64,000 nucleotides of DNA from Kalymmatonema hyalinum WJT4-NPBG1 (lineage in GTDB: Bacteria > Cyanobacteriota > Cyanobacteriia > Cyanobacteriales > Nostocaceae): NCBI GenBank assembly GCA_019359075.1, contig JAHHIB010000042.1:1-64000 (forward strand). Direction: 5' to 3'. A program made the position numbers and the translations under genes. The stretch's first letter is position 1; every line of letters begins with the position of its first letter. Below are positions 15,656 to 22,990 of this stretch, piece after piece. The notes below the pieces were generated by a model. That model ran no database searches, was not told the DNA's origin, and was given only the letters and a program-made list of their open reading frames with translations.

Positions 15656-16837
15656 ATGCCTTTTCGGATTTTGAGCTTGGATGGTGGGGGGATTCGGGGA
15701 GTCATTGGGGCAAAGATACTGGCAGAGATTGAACAGCAAATAAATCAACCATTGAATGAGTATTTTCACTTAATTGCTGGCACTTCTACAGGGGCAATTT
15801 TAGCAGCAACAATTGCCAAAGGATGCAGAAGTGAAGAAATTGTTCAATTCTACAAGCAAAACGGCACAAGACTCTTTCCTTACCAAAAGCGTTTTTCGCC
15901 ACAGAGAATTCCATTACTTCTGAGGTATGGTTTTTCTGCTCCTAAATATTCAGACAAGGGCTTAATTGAAGTCCTGAAAGAAATTTGTGGAGAGACAAAA
16001 CTATTTGATGTCCGTTCGCCGTTTCTATTAATTGTTTCTTATGACACGATTGAGCGGGAACCAATGATTTTTAAAAGCTGGCGTCAAGACAAAAGTTATG
16101 GTAATCTCCCTCTGTGGGAGGCATGCGTTTGTTCAGCATCTGCTCCAACTTATTTCCCAGGACATAAACTAGACAAGAGAATAGATGGGAAAGTTCAAAA
16201 GGCAACACTAGAGAATATCACTCTAGATGAGGAAGCATCCTCAACCATAGATATATATAATGACAAACTTATAAGCATCACAAGTGGCACAGGTAGTGGA
16301 CAATCTCGCACTATTAGAAAGTATGTGGGATCAAATCGACAAGCGTTGGTAGATGCACCCTGGGTCGAGATACCTGACGAGACCTCAACTTATTCAATTC
16401 AAACTATATACTCTGCCATTGATGGCGCTGTCGCTGCCAATAACCCCTCTAGTTGTGCCGTTGCCGAAGCGCTAAGATTGGGTCATCCACTCGAAGAAAT
16501 TACCGTTCTTTCCATAGGAACGGGCGATGCTACGCGGGTGATCCCATTTGAAAAAGTTCAACAATGGGGTCTTCTACAATGGGCACAACCGGTTGTGGAT
16601 GTCTTGTTTGATGCTTCATCAGACGTTTACGAGTATATTACCAGCCAGATCATTGATCAGCGTCATTTGCGATTGCAATTTAAACTTGATAGGGAGCTAA
16701 CTGGCAAACGGTTGAGCGATGACATTGATGATGTCAGTGAAGAGAATATCAATAATTTAATCGAAGCAGCAGATGTTTATATTAAGCAACCGGAAATACA
16801 AGCGTTACTACAAAAATTTTTGCAGATTAATCATTAG
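15656..16837 (+). CDS. Patatin-like phospholipase with inserted beta module
   Basis: A 393-residue patatin-family acyl hydrolase. Oxyanion-hole motif DGGGIRG (residues 9-15), nucleophile elbow GTSTG with S44 and catalytic Asp in DGA (D256) are intact. Between FPGHKL (about 172) and the DGA strand, where relatives have only a short link, lie about 80 extra residues including SGTGSGQSRTIRKYVGS and PDETSTYSI. That phrase resembles beta modules I know from phage tail or baseplate-type proteins. It probably cleaves membrane lipids. No cyclic-nucleotide synthase gene adjoins, so a CBASS role is not supported. It overlaps the convergent GGDEF gene by 11 bp. Confidence 0.88.
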   Translation: MPFRILSLDGGGIRGVIGAKILAEIEQQINQPLNEYFHLIAGTSTGAILAATIAKGCRSEEIVQFYKQNGTRLFPYQKRFSPQRIPLLLRYGFSAPKYSDKGLIEVLKEICGETKLFDVRSPFLLIVSYDTIEREPMIFKSWRQDKSYGNLPLWEACVCSASAPTYFPGHKLDKRIDGKVQKATLENITLDEEASSTIDIYNDKLISITSGTGSGQSRTIRKYVGSNRQALVDAPWVEIPDETSTYSIQTIYSAIDGAVAANNPSSCAVAEALRLGHPLEEITVLSIGTGDATRVIPFEKVQQWGLLQWAQPVVDVLFDASSDVYEYITSQIIDQRHLRLQFKLDRELTGKRLSDDIDDVSEENINNLIEAADVYIKQPEIQALLQKFLQINH

Positions 16838-18137
16838 TATCGAGTGACTTCTGGGAATTAAACACAACATAACGAGCTTTTCCCTGTTGCTTTGCATGGT
16901 ACATAGCCATATCAGCATCCCGCAGCAGATTTTCTGGTTGCTCATAACTACTACAATTTAAAGCAATACCAATGCTCGCTGCAATTAGTATTTCATGTTC
17001 TTTCAACTCAAGTGGCAACCTTAAGGTTTCTTGAATACGTTTGGCAACGTTCGTTGCATCGGTCACGTCTTTAATATCTTCGATAAGAATCGCAAATTCA
17101 TCACCACCAAATCGTGCTACGGTGTCGCCACTGCGTAAGCATGATTCTAAACGTCGAGCAACCTCCATCAACAAATCATCACCCACACTATGTCCAAAAC
17201 TATCGTTAATTTTCTTGAAGCCATCCAAATCTAAAAACAAAACAGCATAGCGATCATTGTTTCGTCGTTTTCCCCGCTCAAACACTTGGGTCAGCCTCTC
17301 CAAGAATAAAACTCTATTCGGTAGTCCTGTGAGCGCATCGTAGAAAGCATTGCGTACAAGTTGTGCTTCTATTAGTTTACGTTGAGTGATGTCTTGAAAA
17401 ACTAAAACTGTGCCAATCATGTTACCATCGTCATCGCGAATGGGAGCAATACTACCCCCAATTTGTATTTCTGTATGGTTTTTAGTCATTAATGTCAAGG
17501 TTTCTGGTAAATTCAAAACGACACCCGTCTGTATGACTTGGGTCGTTAAATCCTTCATGATTAACCCTGTATCCTTGTCAACCAAGCTCAAAACTTCTGT
17601 TAAATTTTTAGTAACTGCTTCATCTTGCTTCCACGCTGTAAGCGCTTCTGCCACTGGATTCATCATATAAATACAACCATAAGTATCTGTGATCATGACT
17701 GCAGAGCCCATACTTTTAATAATTGCTAGAAACTTTCGCTTCTCTTCCTGCAGTTTTCTTTTGGTTTGGTGCTTATAAAGAGCCATTTTGATAGCAATAT
17801 GCATATCTTGTTCAGTAACTGGTTTAGTAATATAGCTAAAAGGTTCGGTTAATCGATTTTCATTGATTGTTTGTATTTTTGAATAATCTGTTAAATATAA
17901 AACTGGAACTTCAAAATTTTTTATGATAATATCAGCAACCTGCGCACCATTTATTGTTCCTGATAAACAAAGATCAACTAAGACTAAGTTGGGATTTATT
18001 TCTTCTACCTTTTTTATAGCTTCTTCTCCAGAAGAAATAATTTCATAAACAAAATATCCCATTTTTTGCAATCTCTTTTTAATATCTAATGCTATTTTTT
18101 TTTCATTTTCAACGACTAAAATTTTTTGAGTAGGCAT
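16827..18137 (-). CDS. Response regulator with PAS and GGDEF domains (diguanylate cyclase)
   Basis: 436 residues in three parts. A CheY-like receiver (1-120) has phosphoacceptor D55 in VLVDLCLSG and conserved Lys in YITKPV. A PAS domain (about 135-255) is followed by a GGDEF domain (265-430) with an intact active site RFGGDEFAIL. An RxxD product-inhibition site (RSGD) sits five residues before GGDEF, so c-di-GMP synthesis should be feedback-limited. The receiver plus PAS suggests control by a histidine kinase and a small-molecule or light signal. No kinase gene is adjacent. Its 5' flank has a hairpin (ATTCACT...AAGTGAAT, 18181-18203). Confidence 0.92.
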   Translation of the reverse strand: MPTQKILVVENEKKIALDIKKRLQKMGYFVYEIISSGEEAIKKVEEINPNLVLVDLCLSGTINGAQVADIIIKNFEVPVLYLTDYSKIQTINENRLTEPFSYITKPVTEQDMHIAIKMALYKHQTKRKLQEEKRKFLAIIKSMGSAVMITDTYGCIYMMNPVAEALTAWKQDEAVTKNLTEVLSLVDKDTGLIMKDLTTQVIQTGVVLNLPETLTLMTKNHTEIQIGGSIAPIRDDDGNMIGTVLVFQDITQRKLIEAQLVRNAFYDALTGLPNRVLFLERLTQVFERGKRRNNDRYAVLFLDLDGFKKINDSFGHSVGDDLLMEVARRLESCLRSGDTVARFGGDEFAILIEDIKDVTDATNVAKRIQETLRLPLELKEHEILIAASIGIALNCSSYEQPENLLRDADMAMYHAKQQGKARYVVFNSQKSLDTND

Positions 18138-18943
18138 ATTAAGCTTTCCCTCTGAATTACGTGATAATGCTCTTAAAAAGATTCACTCAATCTTAAGTGA
18201 ATCATTCCATCATAATAAATCTTCAAAATACCTGCATAGTTACTCTATAAAATACTCAAGAGGCAGTTATTTTTAAGTTAAATATTGTTTTCCTGACACT
18301 TTTCTTAACTTTCGGATAAAGTTAATTGAATTATTTCATTCTATCAGTATCAATTTACTAACTTGATATCTGACTACTGTAAAGATAGCAGGTATAAAAG
18401 AAATCTTTTGTTCAGCTACAACCGTTTTTGTAGTAAAAAATACCTCTATTTTTATTAAGTATAAAAAATAACCAATAGTATGACTGAGTTAATTTGAGAC
18501 ATATTGAAATCCATTGATTTTATGTATTCAACGAAATTGATAGATGAAATTTAATACAATATATAACACTTTTATCTGAAACCAACTGCCAAGATGCCTA
18601 GTATTAAGAAGGCAGAAAGCACACGGCTATAATGGCTATAAAACTAGCTTTCTTGTCATTTTTAACTGTCTAGTTATTTCTGTAGTGCTATACTAGAAGC
18701 CCGAAGAGCGGCTGAGCGTACGGTAGGACACGAACGTATTGGAATGATCACAGAACAAAAGAAAATTGCTATCTCTATTGATAGACATCTTGTATAAATT
18801 CCTAAAACCTCCTCAATTCCCCCGCACTCTCCCCTTTCCGGGGAGATGACGGGAACGTAGAAAATTTGTTTCCCTGCTTACAAGTGGGGAGGGCTAGGGA
18901 AGGAGTGCCAGATATTCACAGCATAGAATATTAATCCTGGACT
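18138..18943. other. 800-bp intergenic region with repeat remnants
   Basis: The first 450 bp are AT-rich with no gene. A short frame (18667-18797, +) reads ARRAAERTVGHERIGMITEQ and continues KKIAISIDRHLV before TAA; it is protein-like but has no convincing start or family. TATAAT at about 18629 could be a -10 box without a matching -35. From 18800 to 18920 lies a CCTCCTCAATTCCCCC / GGGGAGGGCTAGGG repeat of a type also seen at 32630-32740. Confidence 0.4.
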
Positions 18944-19318
18944 TCAGGCGTTAGGCTTAGACTTAGTTTTAGTCAGTTCAATGCTGATTTCGCCACCAAA
19001 GTCTGGGATGGGTGCAGCAGGTTTACTCAAAACAACTTGAACTTGTACCACGCGATCGCTTGACGCCAAAATAGAATCTGCAATGGTGGCTGCTAACCGT
19101 TCCACCAAAGAAAACTTTGATGTCTTCAGCAGATTTTGCACCAAGGTAATGACACTACGGTAATCGAGAGTATCTTCTATCGCGTCGGTTTCAGCAGCTT
19201 TTGAGAGATCCAGCCATAACCTCAGATCCACCTCAAACCATTGTCCTAGCACCTGTTCCTCTTGCAGATACCCAGTGTAGCCGTAGCCGCGAATTTTCCT
19301 TAAATGAATGCAGTCCAT
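18944..19318 (-). CDS. folB: Dihydroneopterin aldolase
   Basis: A 124-residue FolB. It converts 7,8-dihydroneopterin to 6-hydroxymethyl-dihydropterin plus glycolaldehyde in folate synthesis. Family features: MDCIHLRKIRGYGYTGYLQEE opening (conserved Gly-Tyr-x-Gly with the catalytic Glu following), LDYRSVITLVQ around residue 52, FSLVERLA with the conserved Glu and Lys-Pro in VVLSKPAAPIP. Homologues form octamers. It is divergent from menD with about 155 bp between. Confidence 0.93.
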   Translation of the reverse strand: MDCIHLRKIRGYGYTGYLQEEQVLGQWFEVDLRLWLDLSKAAETDAIEDTLDYRSVITLVQNLLKTSKFSLVERLAATIADSILASSDRVVQVQVVLSKPAAPIPDFGGEISIELTKTKSKPNA

Positions 19319-19473
19319 AAAAATAGTCCCGAGTGAGTACTTTTAGTATTTAGCAACGCCTTGAATTTCCTGATTCATCTACGATAAGAAAGTTGGTTGA
19401 AATATACCAGAGAATGCGGTCAACACCCATATCTCAGAACTCAAGACTTAGAACTTTTGGACTTTCAAGGTTG

Positions 19474-21273
19474 ATGACAATTGATTTTAGAAACATTAAT
19501 ACTGTATGGGCGTCGATTGCAGCCGAGACATTAAAGCGCCTTGGATTGACTTGTGTCGTGATTTGTCCGGGTTCCCGTTCCACACCTCTAGCAGTCGCCT
19601 TTGCCCAACAATCACCCGATATTCAAGCGATTTCGATTCTTGATGAACGTTCCGCAGCCTTTTTTGCCTTGGGTCAAGCCAAAGCAACCGGACGCCCCAC
19701 GGTAGTTATTTGCACCTCTGGGACAGCGGGAGCGAATTTTTACCCAGCGGTGATAGAAGCTAAAGAAAGTCGTATACCTCTGCTGCTGTTTACCACTGAT
19801 AGACCAGCAGAATTGCGAGATTGCCACTCTGGACAAACTATAGACCAGTTAAAATTATACGGCAATTACCCAAACTGGCAAACAGAGTTAGCTATTCCCT
19901 CCGTGGACATGGGAATGCTTACTTATCTACGGCAAATCATGGTTCATGCCTGGGAACGTTCACAAACTTCTGTACCTGGACCAGTGCATCTCAATTTTCC
20001 CTTTCGCGACCCTCTTGCACCCATCCCCAATGGAGAGTTGCAGACAACGTCTTTACAATTGTTACAGTCCCAATTTGACTTAGAAGACTTCTTTTGTCAT
20101 ATAACAACCATCACCGCATCTGCCCATGTGCCGATCTCTTCACCTCCCTTTTTGCAAGAGTGGTTAAAATCTGATCGAGGAATCATCATTGCTGGTGTTG
20201 CCCAACCGCAAAGACCACAGGAATATTGTAGTGCGATCGCTCAACTCTCCAAAACCTTAAAATTCCCCGTCTTAGCAGAGGGACTCTCCCCAGCGCGAAA
20301 CTACGCTGACCTCAATCCTCATATTATTTCCACCTATGACCTCATATTGCGGAATCAGGAATTGGCAAAACAGCTAGCACCAGACGTGGTAATTCAAATT
20401 GGGGAATTGCCCACTAGTAAAGAATTACGTAACTGGTTAACTTCCACCCAAGCGCGACGCTGGATCATTGACCCTAGCGACCAAAACCTCGACTCTCTCC
20501 ACGGGAGAACAACTCACCTGCGGATAAGTATAGAAGAATTGGGGAGATGCGCAGATGGGGAAGCAAGGGAAGCAATGACTTCCTCATCCTCCTCATCCTC
20601 CTCATCTTCTTCTAAATATCTCCAACTGTGGTGTGCAGTAGAAGCAAAAGTTAGGGCAGCTGTTGACCAAACACTGACAACAACAGAGGAGTTATTTGAA
20701 GGCAAAGCTGCTTGGTTACTTTCTCAGACTTTACCACCAAAAACACCCATTTTTATTGCCAACAGTATGCCAGTGCGGGATGTCGAATTTTTCTGGAAAC
20801 CGAGTCACTCAGAAGTGCAACCCTTTTTCAATCGAGGTGCGAATGGCATTGATGGCACATTGTCCACCGCTTTGGGAATTGCCCATCGCCATCAAAGCAG
20901 TGTGATGTTGACAGGTGATTTAGCCTTATTACATGACACCAATGGATTTTTAATCAGAAATAAGTTTGTCGGACATCTCAGCATTGTGTTAATTAACAAC
21001 AATGGTGGTGGAATTTTTGAAATGTTACCCATTTCCAAATTTGACCCACCATTTGAAGAATTTTTTGCAACTCCGCAAGATATTGATTTCGCTCAATTAT
21101 GTGCTACTTATGGTGTTGAATATGAATTGATGACCTCTTGGAAGCACTTGCTTTCAAGATTAAATCCACTTCCAACTAGGGGAATTCGGGTTTTAGAATT
21201 GCGGACAAATCGCAAAGCAGATGCCAAATGGCGCCGGGAGAATTTAGGGAAATTTTCAGTAGGTTTAGGTTAG
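19474..21273 (+). CDS. menD: 2-succinyl-5-enolpyruvyl-6-hydroxy-3-cyclohexene-1-carboxylate synthase
   Basis: ThDP-dependent MenD, joining isochorismate and 2-oxoglutarate; in cyanobacteria this serves phylloquinone for Photosystem I. About 599 residues from the ATG at 19474 (AAGG upstream), where homologues start MTIDFRN; in-frame upstream starts at 19393 and 19414 are less likely. Visible: CPGSRSTPLAVA, the ThDP-activating Glu region LDERSAAFFALG, and the metal/ThDP motif GDLALLHDTNG...NNNGGGIFEML. A run of 11 serines (codons TCC/TCA/TCT, 20580-20612) is a microsatellite in a linker and is foreign to the family. Confidence 0.96.
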   Translation: MTIDFRNINTVWASIAAETLKRLGLTCVVICPGSRSTPLAVAFAQQSPDIQAISILDERSAAFFALGQAKATGRPTVVICTSGTAGANFYPAVIEAKESRIPLLLFTTDRPAELRDCHSGQTIDQLKLYGNYPNWQTELAIPSVDMGMLTYLRQIMVHAWERSQTSVPGPVHLNFPFRDPLAPIPNGELQTTSLQLLQSQFDLEDFFCHITTITASAHVPISSPPFLQEWLKSDRGIIIAGVAQPQRPQEYCSAIAQLSKTLKFPVLAEGLSPARNYADLNPHIISTYDLILRNQELAKQLAPDVVIQIGELPTSKELRNWLTSTQARRWIIDPSDQNLDSLHGRTTHLRISIEELGRCADGEAREAMTSSSSSSSSSSSKYLQLWCAVEAKVRAAVDQTLTTTEELFEGKAAWLLSQTLPPKTPIFIANSMPVRDVEFFWKPSHSEVQPFFNRGANGIDGTLSTALGIAHRHQSSVMLTGDLALLHDTNGFLIRNKFVGHLSIVLINNNGGGIFEMLPISKFDPPFEEFFATPQDIDFAQLCATYGVEYELMTSWKHLLSRLNPLPTRGIRVLELRTNRKADAKWRRENLGKFSVGLG

Positions 21274-21325
21274 ATTTTATCATCAATTAAAGGGTTTAAG
21301 ACCCCTACGTCTACACGTAGCCTCG

Positions 21326-21358
21326 GTTTCAGTCAGGGTTGAAATCCCTGTCTGAAAC
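21326..21358 (+). repeat. 33-bp palindromic repeat, copy 2
   Basis: GTTTCAGtCAGGG - TTGAAAT - CCCTGtCTGAAAC, the same length, loop and outer stem as 7390-7422. The inner stem differs at both partners of two pairs. Further downstream to 21469 is GC-rich hairpin-like sequence without a gene. Confidence 0.8.
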
Positions 21359-21469
21359 GTCTTCAATTTTGAATGAGCGAATTTTTAACTAATTCGGCGG
21401 AATTCCCCCCTGTGCGGTGGGGTGCATCACGCCGGGGGATTGTGAGGTACATCCGCTTCATTTTTCCTA

Positions 21470-21605
21470 GACAAAACAGGACTTCCTTCCCAGTTTGGCG
21501 GGTTTCCTAGTTTGGTTACTGCAATTATTGTCAATAAACCGCCAAACTGGGGCAGGATTTACTAGTCTTACAAGTAAGTTTTTTATAAGGAAGTCCTGTT
21601 TTGTC
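21470..21605. mobile_element. 136-bp MITE-like element with perfect 19-bp terminal repeats
   Basis: GACAAAACAGGACTTCCTT at 21470-21488 is the exact reverse complement of 21587-21605. Just inside, CCCAGTTTGGCGG (21489) pairs with CCGCCAAACTGGG (21539-21551). No coding capacity. The structure is that of a miniature inverted-repeat transposable element mobilised in trans. It ends about 110 bp before tnpB, but nothing ties it to that element. Confidence 0.8.
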
Positions 21606-21718
21606 ATGGTTTCACCCAACCCTTGTGGATGTCTGAACAATCCCCAAATATTTCCGGATTCTCTTTATCGAGAAATGCATATTGTGATAAAATATAGGAA
21701 CCAAGGAGGTGATATTGA

Positions 21719-22987
21719 GTGCTACACAAAGCCGTACAAGTCCGTTTATACCCAACAAATGAACAGCAAGCAGTATTGGCTCAAACATTTGGATGTTCTC
21801 GCTGGTGGTGGAATTACGCTTTGAATAAGTCTATTGAAACTTACAAAGAAACAGGTAAAGGGCTTGGACGCTCAGCACTCAATGCTCTTCTACCAGACCT
21901 CAAAAAAGCAGAAGATACTGCGTGGTTAGCTGATTGTTATAGTCAGGTTTTGCAAGCTACGACACTCAACCTAACCACAGCGTATAAGAACTTTTTTGAA
22001 GGTAGGGCAGGATTTCCTCGGTTTAAATCTAAGCATGGCAACCAGTCGATTCAGTATCCTCAAAACGTCAAAATAGTAGATGGCGATGTCAATGCTGAGC
22101 GAAGCCGAAGCATTGACCCCGAGCGTAGCCGAGGGGTCAAACTTCCCGGTAATATCGGGGTAGTCAAAGCCAAAATACATAGACCGATTGAAGGGAAGAT
22201 AAAGACTGTCACTGTTAGCAAAACTCCATCGGGTAAATATTTTGCATCTATCTTGACCGAGGTAGAAGGAGAAAAACCTTCTTCAACGGACGGTAAGATT
22301 TACGGTGTTGATTTAGGGTTGAAGCATTTCGCTGTTGTTAGTGACGGCGAGAAAGTTTCTAAGTACGACAATCCTAAGCATATAGCCAAGCATGAGAAAA
22401 ACCTAAAACGCAAGCAACAAAAGCTGGCACGCAAACAAAAGGGGAGTAATTCTAGAAACAAATATCGTCAAGTTGTTGCCAAAGTATACGAACGGGTTAG
22501 CAACTCAAGGCAAGATTTTCTGCATAAACTGAGTTACAAGTTGGTCAGCGATAGCCAAGCTGTCATAGTAGAAAATCTTCATCTTCTAGGCATGGTTCGT
22601 AATCACAACCTGGCGAAAGCAATATCTGATTGTGGATGGGGAATGTTCACCAACTTCCTAGCCTATAAACTAGAACACAAAGGTGGAAAGCTGGTTGAGG
22701 TAGATAGATGGTTCCCTAGTTCCAAACTCTGCTCGAATTGCTTATATCAAGTTAGTGAAATGCCATTAGATGTGAGGGAATGGACTTGTCCCCACTGTGG
22801 TACTCATCACGATAGAGACGCTAATGCAGCGAAAAATATTCGAGCAGAAGGAATCAGAATGCTAAAGGCGGAAGGTTCAGCCGTCTCTGCTGTAGGAGGG
22901 GAGGTAAGACCAAAACTTGGACGAAAGTCTAAGTTGCGGCACTCGCCTATGAGTACAGAAGCCCCGTCCGCCTATGCGGCGGGGTAG
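21719..22987 (+). CDS. tnpB: TnpB, IS200/IS605-family RNA-guided nuclease
   Basis: A 422-residue TnpB. The RuvC-like catalytic residues are present: D198 (YGVDLGLKHF), E285 (VIVENLHLLGM) and D367 (HDRDANAAKNI). The zinc finger is C338/C341 and C357/C360. It should therefore still be an active RNA-guided DNA nuclease using an omega RNA from the element's right end. Start is GTG at 21719 with an unusually strong AGGAGGTGAT ribosome site. Residues about 124-138 (AERSRSIDPERSRG) are encoded by an inverted repeat inserted in frame at about 22088-22132. No tnpA is nearby, so it is a solitary (IS1341-type) copy. Its last codons form part of the right-end hairpin. Confidence 0.93.
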   Translation: MLHKAVQVRLYPTNEQQAVLAQTFGCSRWWWNYALNKSIETYKETGKGLGRSALNALLPDLKKAEDTAWLADCYSQVLQATTLNLTTAYKNFFEGRAGFPRFKSKHGNQSIQYPQNVKIVDGDVNAERSRSIDPERSRGVKLPGNIGVVKAKIHRPIEGKIKTVTVSKTPSGKYFASILTEVEGEKPSSTDGKIYGVDLGLKHFAVVSDGEKVSKYDNPKHIAKHEKNLKRKQQKLARKQKGSNSRNKYRQVVAKVYERVSNSRQDFLHKLSYKLVSDSQAVIVENLHLLGMVRNHNLAKAISDCGWGMFTNFLAYKLEHKGGKLVEVDRWFPSSKLCSNCLYQVSEMPLDVREWTCPHCGTHHDRDANAAKNIRAEGIRMLKAEGSAVSAVGGEVRPKLGRKSKLRHSPMSTEAPSAYAAG

Positions 22988-22990
22988 TTC
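22880..22990 (+). ncRNA. Candidate omega RNA / right end of the tnpB element
   Basis: In TnpB elements the guide RNA overlaps the 3' end of tnpB and the right terminus. Here a hairpin CCCCGtCCGC - ctat - GCGGcGGGG (22962-22984) ends at the tnpB stop, followed by GTTCAC. Preceding TGAGTACAGAAG is typical of cyanobacterial IS605-type right ends. The exact RNA 5' end and guide start cannot be set from sequence alone; the guide would be read from the adjacent subtilase gene. Confidence 0.4.

Noticed and set aside
15656-16837. Patatin as a CBASS effector
   Set aside because: No cGAS/DncV-like nucleotidyltransferase or ancillary genes adjoin; neighbours are an acetyltransferase and a GGDEF regulator.
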